A stretch of DNA of 64,000 nt from Saccharum officinarum (Eukaryota; Streptophyta; Magnoliopsida; Poales; Poaceae). Position numbers and translations under genes: made by a program. The stretch covers positions 17,200,346 to 17,264,345 of the forward strand of contig CM036215.1 in assembly GCA_020631735.1 (NCBI GenBank). The letters are read 5' to 3'. The first letter of the stretch is position 1. Every line of letters starts with the position of its first letter. The notes beneath the pieces are model-generated. The model made no database searches. It saw only the letters and a program-made list of their open reading frames with translations, and had not been told where the DNA came from. Positions 1 to 11,779 of the stretch are shown piece after piece.

Positions 1-740
1 TTGGAGGCGCTGACTGGCATTGCTGGTCTGACTGGTGGGGTCAGCTGGTTCAATCGCCAGGTGTTGAGGGCCTGCTGTTAGTGTAGTTGTTGTGGCTTTT
101 GGCGTCGACTGTTGGGCTTAGGCGATTTGAACGCCAGGAGGCCCGATCATACAGCTAGGAAGGCAGAGGTACGGGGGGAGAACTCCCCATGGCTAGTTTC
201 GCCTCCACCTCTATAAATAGATGGGTGGCCAACCATTTGAGGTGTCAAGCATCTTAGGGATAGGTTGCCCAAGTTATTACGTGCTTCACTTTGGGCCTCT
301 AACTCACATATGCTTAGTGGAGATCATATTTGATTGTGAGAGAGCTATTCTAGTGTGTTGCTTTGAGAGATTGCAAGTGTGGCACTAGGTGATCACGTTG
401 CAAGCCGATGATGCTTGCTACTCTTGGAGGTTGCCACTTCCTATGTAACATCCCAGCCTATTAGAAGCATGTATATTAGTTGCGTTGTTAGCCCATGTGG
501 CCTATGTGGCATGTGTAGTTGTGGTTACTGGGTTTAGTATAACCTTGGAAGTTTAGAGGGGTGAGGGCTAGCTTATAATCTTTATCGTTTTAAATGTAAC
601 ACCTTTAGGTTAATCCTTTTATAGGAAGCGAGGACGGAAGTGTAAGAAATGTGCAACACGTATGCAGGCCTATTCCATGTGTAGAGCTAGGCTATATAGG
701 CAAATTTTGGACGCAGTGTGTTACATATCCTAGATGGCTT
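1..740. repeat. Degraded LTR-retrotransposon-like sequence
   Basis: No open reading frame of note. The stretch contains a TATA-like CTATAAATAG near 210 followed by phrasing typical of copia LTR and leader sequence in grasses (a GTGGCACTAGGTGATCACG stretch near 377-395). No terminal TG..CA pair or target duplication could be fixed, so the family is a guess from general resemblance. Confidence 0.3.
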
Positions 741-980
741 GGTGGCTTATGGACTCCGTCGTAGCACTCTCGAAGGTTGTGCAGTGCCGAATGTCCTAGT
801 TTGGTTTTGGTAATTGAGTGATAACCTTAGGTGGACTAATATGCGTTTATGTTGAGATACACATGTGTTTAGTCAACAGGTACACTGTGTGAGCAACACT
901 AAAAGCCATGGTGGAGAGGTGTTGACAGTGCTCAACTAGTGAGATGAAGGAGCTCCTTGCATATGAGACATGACCTGATG
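741..980 (+). repeat. SIRE/Maximus-like copia LTR fragment
   Basis: Contains TAGTTTGGTTTTGGTAATTG at about 798-817, then a GGTGGACTAAT block and a stretch ending in CATATGAGACATGACC. The same blocks recur at 10617-10930 and 11225-11265. The wording matches the 5' part of grass SIRE/Maximus copia LTRs as I know them. It is a fragment without a second terminus. Confidence 0.4.
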
Positions 981-1931
981 TGGGTAACTTATATGCAAAA
1001 TTAGGGGGCTACACATCTTGATAGATGCGGTTAATATATATATATATATACAAATTTAGGGGGCTATCTTGAGTTGTCTTTCATAATGATAGATGTGGAT
1101 AACTTAGGTTCAAAAAAAATATGGATAACTTATATGCAAAATTAGAGGCCTATGTTATGTATTTTTCATAATGGTACGATAGAGGTGAGTAACTTTCTAC
1201 AAAACATAAAATGACAAAGGTTAGAGTCTTAACAAATTAAAGGCTGATGTTTCTATTAGTGTGAGAACTTTAGAATTTTATGTTTTTTTCTTACGCATTT
1301 GGAGAGACTCAACATGGAGGCTCCACTAGAGCCTCTAACTAGAAATTGTGAGATTGATTTGAAGTTACCATTTTGGCCTATTCTCTCAAACCTCAAATGT
1401 GAAAAATAAAAATCGACTATAATTATTTTATTTGATTGCGCCTGTCATAATCAAAACTTAAAACCTCACGCTATTGAATTGTATGCACTGATGGCTAGAT
1501 CAAGAAGCACAAGATGTCCGGTAGGAAAGATACGGAATTCACTTAGGGTCGTTTGAATCCATTTATATTGGAAGAATTATAATTTAATTTATGGACTAAC
1601 CTATTGGCTTATAATTTGACATTCCGCAACTTTCCAAATTATGATATAACCTTATCTTGGGTAAGAGATTGAAACTTATTCCATACTATATTTCTGCTAT
1701 GTAATTTACAGCACGTTCTTCGACTCGCTCTGCTACAGTAAACTATAGTAGATAAGTATCCCTCATATGTGGTCAACCACACAGCATACAAGTATATTTG
1801 GCATGTGACCATATAACTTATTGATTTGTATTTAAATTGTGATTATTAGAATGGATTTCAATTCAAGGATTCAAACGGGACGTTACATTTTTTCACCCAG
1901 CCAAACCGAGGCTAGGGTGAATCTATATAGG
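981..1931. other. AT-rich intergenic sequence, no gene seen
   Basis: AT-rich, with a short TA run near 1030-1050 and two similar phrases about 100 bp apart (ATGCAAAATTAG near 991 and near 1134), suggesting a decayed local duplication. No splice-supported coding sequence was found on either strand. Confidence 0.5.
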
Positions 1932-3250
1932 TGTACTTTTTTTCTTGATACGACTTCACGTATCATTTCATTAAGAAGAAGAAGGCCGAAAGTACGTCAA
2001 ATACAACACAACACACAGGGAACCACACAGGAGGTGGCCACCAACACACAACGACAACAAAACAAAGCAAGAACAGAAAGAAAGAATCCTTCACCAAGCT
2101 TAACAACGCAACTTTGCGAGGCAAGTTGCAACAACACAAGGTACCAACTCAGGAGATGTCGTCGCAGGGGTAAAGGAACCACCGAGAGACGACCCAGGTC
2201 GCCGGAGCCCACGCAGCAAAGCATCCGCGAGGGGGCATCACACGCTCGGCAACGACTGCCCGAGGTGGAGCCAAACGCGACGTCGGTGGCCAAAGGTGGC
2301 CGAGCAACGACGTCGACGAACAACGACGGCAACACCAACATCTGAGCCGGAGGCACCAAAACAACGCGGAGCAGAGGCTCACGCAGGCACAACGATTCTG
2401 AAGGTAGAGGCGGGGCGCAACCGAGATGGTGTAGAGGATAGGGTGCTTCAACGGAGCCTTCAGGAAGGAGGTGACGCCCGCGGACGTCAACTTCGTTGAG
2501 ATGGTCACCCGAAGGAACTTTCGTTCCCAGATTGCCCCGGCGGCCGCTGCCGACGAATACACTTGCGACGATGCCTCCAAGAAGGTGATGACGCTGGCGC
2601 GCCACTGTCGTCGATCCAAAGCACGGAGTTTGGAGGGGTTTTCACCCATGTTCGTCGTCGGCTGCAGCTGCAGTTGGAGGGGACCAGGCTGCCATCCGGG
2701 GTGGGCCCGCCCACCCGTGCATGATAGGTGGGGGCATGCCCGCAGGCAGGTTGCGGGGGCCGGTAGGAGGCCACCGCGCCATGGCTCCCGTCCGCGCTAG
2801 CCGGCCCCAGGGTGGCGGACCGGCCGGCCACCGCCGCACCATGGCGAGGGGGAGGGGGGCGCCGCCCGCCGCTGGTCCGCAGCTGCCGCCCCCCGCCTGC
2901 CGCCAGGCCGGATCCGGCCCGAAAGGGGCGAATCCCGACCGCCGCCGCCGGCCATGCGGGGGCACCGCCGGCCTCCACCAAATCGTCGTGCGCTCCAGAT
3001 CCGGGAGGGGGAGCGGATCCGGCCGGGAAGATCCGGAATCTGCCCCGCCGGCGGCCAACTCGCCGGACCTAGGGTTGTTGGGGGAGGAGGGGGCTGGAGG
3101 AGGGAGGGAAGTGGGAGAAGAACGGGGGAGGGGGCTTGGAGGCGGGGCCGCCGCCGCCGCACGCTGGGAGGGCTGCGGCGGCGGCCGGCGAGGCCCGCTG
3201 CTGGGGTGGCGGCGGGTCGCCCCGAGTCGCCCTCTCGAGAGCGCTCCTGA
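1932..3250 (-). mobile_element. L1-type LINE 3' tail (minus) with attached GC-rich segment
   Basis: Read on the minus strand, 1985 down to 1935 gives CTTCTTCTTAATGAAATGAT, a hairpin-like TACGTGAAGTCGTA stretch, then an A-run. This is the usual 3' end of grass L1 LINEs, so the element points leftward. The attached 2000-3250 block is extremely GC-rich and opens overlapping reading frames on both strands at once, the mark of compositional bias rather than coding. I could not find a matching target duplication, so the inner limit and the ownership of the GC-rich block are inferred. Confidence 0.4.
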
Positions 3251-3594
3251 TGCACACGTTACTTTTGTAGTCTGGCCAATATCATCTACGGGGCAAAGGT
3301 ACAGAACTATCGCTCCTGTCATGCGGCCTGATGTTGGGGTACAGAGCTACTAGCACTCTCCTATAATGCTGCCAAGCTGCGCCGTTCACGGATGGGATCA
3401 GTCTGAAATCGAACAAGGGCTGCAAACTATCACATTTTAATTGGAATTCAGATACGGACACGATATTGTCGGATACAAATGCAAAGTGGATATTGCAAAT
3501 TTGGATTCGCATTCTGTATTGGAATATCTACTAGATTTTAAAGACAATACGTATCTATTTGCTTGTTCATAGGTTTTTTAGAACAAAACTCGTA

Positions 3595-4423
3595 GAGAAT
3601 ACTCCAAGAGTACCTAATATTTGCTTCCCAAAAACATAGAGTTTTACAACTCCTTGAAAAAAGTATCGGAAGGTACAAAGGAGGTCGTCTCCCCGAGAGT
3701 TTCTAATAATCCACTCCGAGCATCTCCAAGAGTTTGCTATCTCAACTTGGCATCCGTCTAATTTTGACAAAACAAGAAAAAATAGCCTCCAACAATTTGG
3801 CAAAACAACTTGATATCAATAGCAACTTGGCATATCTCCCCTCCGCACGCGCAAATATACGCGCACGTACTCGGCATGCCATCGCGATTTCTCCATGCAT
3901 GCGTGACTCCTGACCGCGATTTCTCCATGCATGCATGACTCCTGGCCGGCGGTTGATAGATCAAGAACACCTTGAAGCTCTTGTAGGCCTTCTTTTTTCA
4001 TTTTTGCCAAGTCTAAAATACCAAACACTTGGAGAGGGGTTCTTTTTTTACTCTCCATATTGTTTTGGGAGTTGGCAAATCACAAGATTTGCTAAGTAAA
4101 ATATAGCAAACTCTTGGAGATGCTCTAAAACAATAATTTTACATCAGGAATCATATACTATTTCTAAGTTATCTTAACCACTTTTATATATTATTTCTCT
4201 CTTGTACATTTGCATTTGGAACACTTTCCTACTCTTTATTACACGCGTGGGGAGAGAAGATACGCGTGACTTGGAAGCACGTAACTTTACGCGAAACAGG
4301 GTGACTTTTTCCAAGTTCTAAAAGATTAGCAGGATGGATTATGAGTTGTTGAAGAGGGGTTTTTTCTCATCTTGCTAAAAACCAAGTATTAGAAAGGGAT
4401 TTAGGGAACTCTTAGAGATGCTC
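3595..4423. mobile_element. Outer MITE of the GAGCATCTCCAAGAG type, split by another MITE
   Basis: Imperfect terminal inverted repeats: GAGAATACTCCAAGAGTACC at the left, and at the right the complement of a GAGCATCTCTAAGAGTTCCC-like end. The segment is missing from the equivalent point of duplication copy B, which runs straight from the AGAACAAAACTC block to the ATATTTCAATAACTAAATAT block. A second element of the same type (3718-4125) sits inside it. Limits are good to about ten bases. Confidence 0.5.
3718..4125. mobile_element. MITE with 23-bp perfect terminal inverted repeats
   Basis: The left end begins GAGCATCTCCAAGAGTTTGC and the right end is its exact complement over 23 bases. The element is 408 bp and non-coding. 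Inside, a roughly 30-bp unit containing CGATTTCTCCATGCATGC is present twice in tandem (3886-3943). It is nested in a related, older element. The superfamily is not decided because no clear target duplication was read. Confidence 0.8.
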
Positions 4424-5712
4424 ACTTGTAAGATAACGGCCACTCATAAAATAACATATTTAATAAATATTTCAATAACTAAATATATCAAAAATCATAA
4501 AACTATAAATAAATATCTATCAATAAATAGTTTAAATATATAAATAACTAAAGTAATTAAAATTAATCATATTAAACCTTTATATACCTTTAATAATAAA
4601 AAATTAAAATAATGTTATTATGCATATAGATAAGTTTTAAATAGTTTAAATGTTGCTTAACATTTGTTATATTAAATTTGATATCATTTATATTACTAAT
4701 TAGTCGTAGATATAATCTTTTAGAATGGCTTTATAGGGTACTTTGTTGCTCGCGGATGTGGTATGTCGGATCATATATGGATCTAGAATGGGATAGAGAA
4801 AAATCAAAGAAAACAATATAGGATCTGGAATCGGATAGAGAAAGATCAAAGAAAGCAATACAGATACATCCAGGGGCAGATGTATATTCACTCTAGGGGG
4901 TGCGGTCGCACCCACCTGAAAATGAAAGAAAAAGATAGTAGTTACCACATATGCACATACGTTAAAAATCCTTGCACCCACAAAACAAACACATCCCCGA
5001 CGAATTTGCTCTAGCTCCGCTCCAAGAAACATCCATTTAGTGTCCATATTAGAATTAAATATAAATATAAATATTCATATTGAAATTAAACAAACATAAA
5101 CCCTGTTCACTTGAGCTATTTTTCAGTCATAGAACCATGTTTTCTTCTCGTAACAATTCAGTATACGTATCAGCATAAGTTAAATTTCAGCATAAGCGAA
5201 CAGACGACAGATATGAGATTTTATAACCTCCGGATTCATCCCTCGAATGGAGGTGGAGGGTGAGAGAGAGCCTAGAACCCCATGCCGTCCTGCCGATGGA
5301 GCTGGCCGCTGCCGCTGCAACGGAAGCCAGGCAGAGGCGGGGCAGGCGGGCACATGTGACATGTGTGCGCCCCGGTTGCTGCCACGGCAAGGCATCAGAA
5401 TCAGGTTCAGTAGGAGTACTTGCTTGCGACGTCGATTGATCCATGGCAGGAGGAGAAATGCTCCATTGCAGCAGCTTTAACTTTACTCTATAGTACACTT
5501 TACTACCCTCCATTTTCTTCCTCTCCATGGTTTAAAATAAATAAAATAAACGAGAAAACTACACTCCCATCACCGTCTAAAAAAATAAAATTAAACAAAA
5601 CTAAAAAATTGTTTAACTATATTTATAGAAAATGCTATATCAACATTTATATTTTTAAATAGTTTTAGTATGAACATTATCTTATTGTATAGATTCGGGT
5701 CAACTTAAGATT

Positions 5713-8700
5713 CACTACTACATTAAACTTAACTGAGGAGGCCTAAAACGATTTTCCGAGGCGGGCAGCCAAAACGCCTCGGATCAAAGGTCACGGTTAA
5801 TGAGACATTTTCTGAGGCGGTTCGATGCTTGCCTCGGTTAATTAAATAAAAAACGAAAAAGAGAAAACATGTGGATAAGCCCTGCGAGCCCATCCACGGG
5901 CCTGCGTACAGGAATCTACCACAGGAAACACTGTAGCATGTAGAAAACACTATTCATCGAAGGAATCAGTAGATCCTGCAGGAATCACTGTAGCAGCGCA
6001 GGAACACTGTTCATCCTAAGAAAAAAATTATCACCAGTGCGCTGCGAGGTTATTTAGAGTTCTGCCTCCGCTGAAGTATGTCGCACGCGTTAGTTATCCT
6101 TCTTCTGTGAGCCCGCACCATCCAGTAGCCGAGTCGTCTTGCTCCGTTGCTCATTTCTTCTTCCTCCCAAATCAAGTTTATCTGTTCTTGCCCGTGTAAG
6201 GTGCGTCTATCGATTTCTCTCCGAAGCACCAGTCGATTGTGGTGAGTATCTCGTGAGTCCCTCCAGTACTTCCTCTATCTCTCCCTAGCAGCGCTATCCT
6301 TCTCCATTATTTCTTTGATTAAAGACCATGGCACCACCAGTGCAACCATGAGCACGTCACGAGAGATCAAGCCATGAGTTAATTAATCCCTTTGATTTTC
6401 CAGAGATTATCAACAACCACCGTACGCGATCGATATCTCCACCATACGATATCCGAATCACTCGATTCTTCTTTCTAAAATCATTATATGCCTGTTAGTG
6501 TAGTTAGATCATACCTATTTGTGGTGATGCTAAAGTCTATTAAATCAATCAAAAGCGCTTAATATTAATATGATAAATCTTGTAGAAATTTTTATGGCAA
6601 ATGGGTAATAGCTTTAGCTTTGAAACTTTTGCGGTAGCTTCATGGTTTTATTAGGTGCTTGCTATAGTTTTGTAGTCTTTGAATAGCTTACTAGATGTGA
6701 TAGCTAAGTTTTTCTAGCCGTATTAAATATTAAATCGGAAACAAATAAAGAGTATGCAATTTAATGAGTAAAGATTAATTGGATCAGTTTACTCTTGCTT
6801 AGTAAGAATAGTAGACAACCTAGTATGTCAGTCATTAGAGCTAGCTTAGTAGCTTAGTAATAGTTGTTGTTATTTTAAGAGCTGCTGTTGTCATTGCATT
6901 AAGTCATGTCATCATTTCTTGCATATAGATCACGAGATAGTGGAGTACGTGGCTGCGGAGGAGCCGGAGTACGAGGAGATCGTGGAGGTGTACGAGGAGG
7001 AGGTCCCCGTGCAGGAAGGAGCCCCGGAGCCGTCAACCACTAACTTTGCTGCACACCAGAATGCCCAAGGCAAGCCCCGGTGCATAACCTTTATTTCAAA
7101 ATGATAATAGGATATCTATGTTATATGTGCATTTATGTTTCAGGAGTTCTGTTAAAACCCACTTGCATAAATATTACTACACAAGAGTCTTACTAGTTTA
7201 GGCCGTGTAGTGCCATGCTTAGGTTTCGTTAGCGTGAACAACATGGTGTTGTTCACGATAGGTGATCATTATTATCACTATGGTTAACATGGAAATAAAG
7301 ACAGGTGAAATGGTGACCGGGCAGGGATATGGTTTGGTAGTGGTGGATGTGACAAGGGGTGTCCTGCGGCCAACAGGGCATCACTGGGTTATATTGTTTC
7401 CCTGTCCGAGTCGGTTAAGGACCGGTCGTTACATTTGGATGGTTGTCAGGTCACAGATCTTCTTATCCCGAGCATATACTAGCGGATGGGGGCTAGAAAG
7501 ACTTGTTATTCTCTTATCATGGGTTCCGGCTCCATCCGGACCAACTGAAGGTGGATTATATATGGGTATTAGGAGGTCTAAGCACCGCAAGAGGGCGGGG
7601 GCTTGAAGTCCCAGTATGGACGGAGACTCGGTTCTCTTGACAGGAGGATAATGGGTTGGTCCCGTTTGTACCTCGGTACGGGCGGGGCATGTGTTTTTTT
7701 GGGTACCTAGCTGGGCTACAATGATTCATGAATCGCTGCGTAAGCGGTCCGATATGACTTGATCCGGGCATCGTAGTAAGAACTGAAAGAGAAAATGTGA
7801 ATAAGGATGGATTTGTATTGACCAACTCTTGTTTGAAAATAGCATAAGTGCTTACATAGATGGTTAGCTGATAAACTAAAAGATGGCAAATAAAAGAACT
7901 GCAATAAGGATCCACTAGTAGTAATGTTTTTCTACAAACTTGAACCAGTAGCCCAAAAAGCCTATCATAATCCTTGGAGTCGAAAAATTATTTCCAGTCG
8001 GGTAAGTCTTGCGAGTACATTGTGTACTCAGGGTTTATTTTACCCCTATTGCAGGTGCTGCTTGAGGCTTTGTGTGGAGGATCGTCTGCTGGGCTCAGAT
8101 GGATCTTTGCTTCGCTCGCTAGATATTTATTTCCGTTGTTTTAATTCCGCACTCTAAACTTGGTATTGTAATAACTTATTTCTGAAGACTATGTTGTATG
8201 GAATAAACTAAGTATTGTACTTATTTTTATTATTGGATCCTGGATGAAAATGTGGATGGTTTCGAGTTCTCTCATTGGGTGTGCTCGACAGAAACGACTG
8301 GAATAGCCGCTGGTGGAATACTTAGTGCCTAGAGAAAGGCAAGTACCTCCGTTAGCGTGTTATTTTAGGCGGTTCTGCCACAGTTGGTACCAGAGCTAAT
8401 AATGATTACGAGTTTATCACCCTTTCTAAAAGCTTAAAATTTGACCAACAAAAAGTTTGTAAAAAGCTTGGACGCGATTTAACTAAGCCCTGTTATATAG
8501 GATAGTGGCACTATTTTTATCTAATCAATCTTCTGCGAGTACACTAATTTGCGTTACGTAAGAATCCGCTAGTAACATGAGTGTACGATGTGCCAAAAAA
8601 ATTACGTTCGCCGCTATATTTCGGCGGGAAAGGTCGAATCGGATGATGCGTGCATCATGTTAAATCAACTTGGTTTAAAAATTTACTCTATTCTCATGGG

Positions 8701-9106
8701 AAATAGTCAAGTAATAAATGAATTACTTAACCAACTAAAATCTAATTCTAAATTACTTCTCTCCTTTTGACTAAATCTGGTAATTGTCCCTAATAGTTGG
8801 TTCTTATCTGGTAGCAGATGAACCGGAGGTCGGCTCGCGGAAGCAATAGTGCCGGGGCTGAGGTTGGCGAGGGTGCCCGTGTTGAGGGTGCCCGTGTCGG
8901 GGCTGAGGTTCGCGGAAGCAATAGTGCCTTGGTAAATAAAATGTCCGTCTCGGTAAATCGATTTTGCGAGGCGGTTACTTGTGACCACCTCGATTAATAA
9001 AAGTGACCGCCTCAGTTAATCCTAAACATTAACCGAGACGGTTGAAATGATGCCCGCCTCCGAGGACCATACCAAAACGCCTCGCAAATTTTTTTTTGTA
9101 GTAGTG
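5713..9106. mobile_element. Non-autonomous CACTA element (3.4 kb) with 3-bp target duplication
   Basis: The left end starts CACTACTACATTAAAC and the right end closes with TTTTTTGTAGTAGTG, giving inverted CACTACTACA termini. Both sides are flanked by ATT (5710-5712 and 9107-9109), the 3-bp duplication expected for CACTA. Subterminal regions carry repeated GAGGCGG / CCTCGGTTAAT units in both orientations. Duplication copy B preserves the unoccupied site (CAGCTTAAGATTGTTTTGAC near 13066), so insertion followed the duplication. No transposase is seen; the body holds 5'-leader-like sequence and a gypsy LTR piece. Confidence 0.92.
7120..8395 (+). repeat. Gypsy-like LTR piece with primer-binding site, inside the CACTA
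   Basis: The end near 8368-8394 reads GGTTCTGCCACA followed by GTTGGTACCAGAGC, the arrangement of an LTR 3' end and a tRNA-Met type primer-binding site. Upstream, GCGAGTACATTGTGTACTCA (8008-8027) is a phrase common in grass gypsy LTRs. Beyond it, 8838-8935 repeats a GCGGAAGCAATAGTGCC block, possibly leader or gag start. The 5' limit of the LTR is uncertain. Only one LTR is present, so this is a fragment carried by the DNA transposon. Confidence 0.5.
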
Positions 9107-9138
9107 ATTGTTTCGGCTTGTCGAAAAATAAGAATAAG

Positions 9139-9351
9139 GCCCCGTTTGGTTTGGATGTTAAAGTTTAACGAACACTGTAGCACTTTCGTCTTATTTGACA
9201 AAAAGTTTCCAATCTTGGACTAATTGGGCTTAATAGATTCGTCTCGTAAATTACTCATAATCTGTGCCGACATGTATGCAATTAGTCTACATTTAGTACT
9301 CCATACATTTGAGGGAACATTGATGTGATGGGAGTTAAATTTTAACTCCAC
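9139..9351. mobile_element. MITE with GTTTGGTTTGGA..GTTAAA termini
   Basis: The left end GGCCCCGTTTGGTTTGGATG is mirrored at the right end by a stretch ending TTTAACTCCACCAAACC, an imperfect inverted repeat of about 25 bp. It contains the CTGTAGCACTTTCGT and TAGATTCGTCTCG phrases of a very abundant grass MITE family. The matching point of duplication copy B has no such insert (near 13110). Confidence 0.6.
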
Positions 9352-10554
9352 CAAACCTGGGTCCGGTGTTGGGACTAGATAGCAGGAAGCAGGAGTATAG
9401 TAATGGAGTTAGCGTGGGATTAGTGTGGTGATGAACTAGTGATGGTCCTGATGGATGAACGTGTGGTTAGCGCTGGGCGCTACCAGGAGGCAGGAGGCAG
9501 GAGTATCCCGCTCAGTTGTCAGTTGTCACAGGCGAGGCGAGCTGGCGAGGCACTGAACGGAGAAGAGAACAGTGCAGCGAAGTGAGTGATGGAGCGCGTG
9601 GGTGCACCGTGCACGGAGGGACGACGGACGGACACGACAGAGACGGATCGGAGGCGACGCGGGGCCGGACCCCGGACGCCATGCAAGCGTGCGGCCTGGC
9701 GCACCGCACGTGTGATCACATCTCCACTCTCAGGCACTCACACCACGTGCTCTGTGCATGTTCCTCCGCTTTGCGTGATCGCAGGCCATCACGCAGGCAG
9801 GCAGAGCCGCACAGGCAGGTGCTCCTGCTGCTGTGCATGTGACGTGGATGGCCATCGGGATCCTCAGCTGCTGCATGGCCATGGAGACGTGGACATCCTG
9901 CGGCATCGGCAACAAACTCGATCACAAGACCTGGATCGCCACTTCACGTTCATGCATGCCATGCCATGCAACTCACTCACACGAAACAGCACAATTTTTT
10001 TTTCCTATTTGATTAAGATTAAGATTTCCTATCCACCTGAAATCGGAGAGATCTAATTGGATTAGGATTCCTAGTTATATAAAGAAAAAGGGCTATAGTC
10101 GGTTTTCCATATTCACAAAGTTAGTTAAGGGATGGCTAGACAAAAAATAGGTGGAGAGAAATTTTGTCTCTTTATTATTATTATAGGTATAGATATATAC
10201 TAATATAGGCAAAGTGTTATGAAAAGTGAAAATCGATTTTCTTAACCTTCCAAATGTTGGAAGTTGCCTTCTCATGTAGGGTCTCATCGGTGGGTCACTT
10301 TAGAATTGCATTGGTGTTGAACCTGAACAACGAAGAAGGAACAAGGCTATCAAATTTGCTAGTGCTTGGTTCACTTGGGTAGTGTTGACGCTAATTACGG
10401 TCATCACACGGTAAAAGAGCTAGATCGTTCGATATAAGCAGGTCAAAATCAGCCTAGCCGATGTTTTTTTGGTCAGCCGTCGTCTACCGTGTGTTAGCAC
10501 ACCAACATTTCACGTGCTGCGTCTCCAGCAATGAGCGTGATAAATAAGACACGT

Positions 10555-11760
10555 CATCGAAGAAGCCTCGTCGGGGAACGCAATATGCAAGACACGCCGA
10601 CGTAGTCTCTTGAAAATGAAACTCCCAGTTTAGTTTTCATAATTGAGACAATCTTAGGTCGACTAATGTGTTTCATATGAGATGAACAGGTACTTAGTCC
10701 ATAGTACTCTAGTGAATGCAATATGCAAGACACGACGACGTAGTCTCTTGAAAATGAAACTCCCAGTTTGGTTTTCATAATTGAGACGATCTTAGGTCGA
10801 CTAATGTGTTTCATATGAGATAAACATGTACTTAGTCCATAGTACACTAGTATGATCATAACATAAAAACATGGTAGAGAGGTGTGGCACTGTGGCTTGC
10901 GTATGCTAGTCCTCAACTAGTTGAGGAGTGGCTTCTGTAATTCCTTTCTCACATCGTTCTCTTTTTTTCTGTATGGTTATCCTGCAATCTCAAACAATGC
11001 TTCAAGATCTTTTTGGTACACGTAAGTACGGCAGTTTTTCATACCAATTACAAATAGAATGCTCAGCATTGTATACCTGTCTCTGTATTGCTTTACAACT
11101 TTGGTTACTAACTTCTACCGTAGTAGTCGCAACACACACACATATATAGTAGAAAACGATACAGTATGTCATCCACTAACGCATAATTTTTTTTGCGAGA
11201 CAGGGCCTAAACATTAACGGAGACGTGGAGTTGAAGGAGCTCATTACATATGAGACATGACATAGATTTATGTGGCTAGATGAAGAAGATCAAGAGGCAA
11301 GCCTTGGCTATGACGGACCAGGTTGAAAGTGTGAAGGGCAAGTTAGATGCCTCAGGTTCAATGAACCATCGAGGTGGAGAAGCGCGAGTAGAGGACTTGG
11401 TGCTGATGGACTAGCAACGGTGAAGTGTAAGCGAGGTTCTGATTGATGAATCATATCATTCATGAAAGTTCAAGCCAGGTGTTGTTTGATGATCAAGTCA
11501 CTTGATGGAAGAATAATGGAGGAGCTTCGATTGATCAAAGTTGACTGGATTTAGGATAGATAGTCGTACTATTAAGAGAGATAAACTTGTTTACATAACA
11601 GTTATCCAGAGCCACTTGAGCAATCTGATTTTGCATGTGTGCTAGGACCGAGTGGCGGTTTGAAAACATGTTTGAAAAATCTATGTGAAAATGATTTGAA
11701 AATACTAACATGAGCTGTTGTCATGAGAGGCAACAATTGAAGATAGTGGCCCAAAAGGTG
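10555..11760 (+). repeat. SIRE/Maximus-like LTR remnant, interrupted
   Basis: Begins with the same block as the fragment at 741-980 and ends around CGTACTATTAAGAGAG (11563-11578), a phrase typical of the 3' half of SIRE/Maximus LTRs. About 290 bp between 10930 and 11220, including an ACACACACACATATATAG run, is not matched in the 741-980 copy and looks like an insertion. No internal region follows, so this is an LTR relic. Confidence 0.45.
10580..10855. repeat. 138-bp tandem duplication
   Basis: The unit starting GCAATATGCAAGACACG at 10580 restarts at 10718 with only a few differences. The two units lie within the LTR remnant and explain the internally repetitive 120-residue reading frame on the minus strand, which is therefore not a protein gene. 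Confidence 0.85.
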
Positions 11761-11779
11761 GCGTCGTAGGGATGGATTT

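Larger units (their letters stand above)
3415..9990 (+). repeat. Segmental duplication, copy A (interrupted by later insertions)
   Basis: Blocks here reappear in the same order at 11780-14430: 3420-3590 matches 11790-11950; 4460-5712 matches 12000-13070; 9355-9530 and 9530-9980 match 13115-13245 and 13862-14430. The copies share phrases such as GATGAACGTGTGGTTAGCGC and GCATGGCCATGGAGACGTGG. Copy A is longer because it holds nested MITEs (3595-4423), a CACTA element (5713-9106) and another MITE (9139-9351), all absent at the matching points of copy B. No gene is recognised in the shared sequence. Confidence 0.75.

Noticed and set aside
2149..3353. Many long overlapping reading frames on both strands
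   Set aside because: The block is extremely GC-rich and keeps five frames open at once; translations are Pro/Arg/Gly/Ala-rich with no family resemblance. Composition explains them.
10554..10916. A 120-codon minus-strand frame with internal repeats
   Set aside because: The repeats are the translated 138-bp tandem duplication of an LTR relic.
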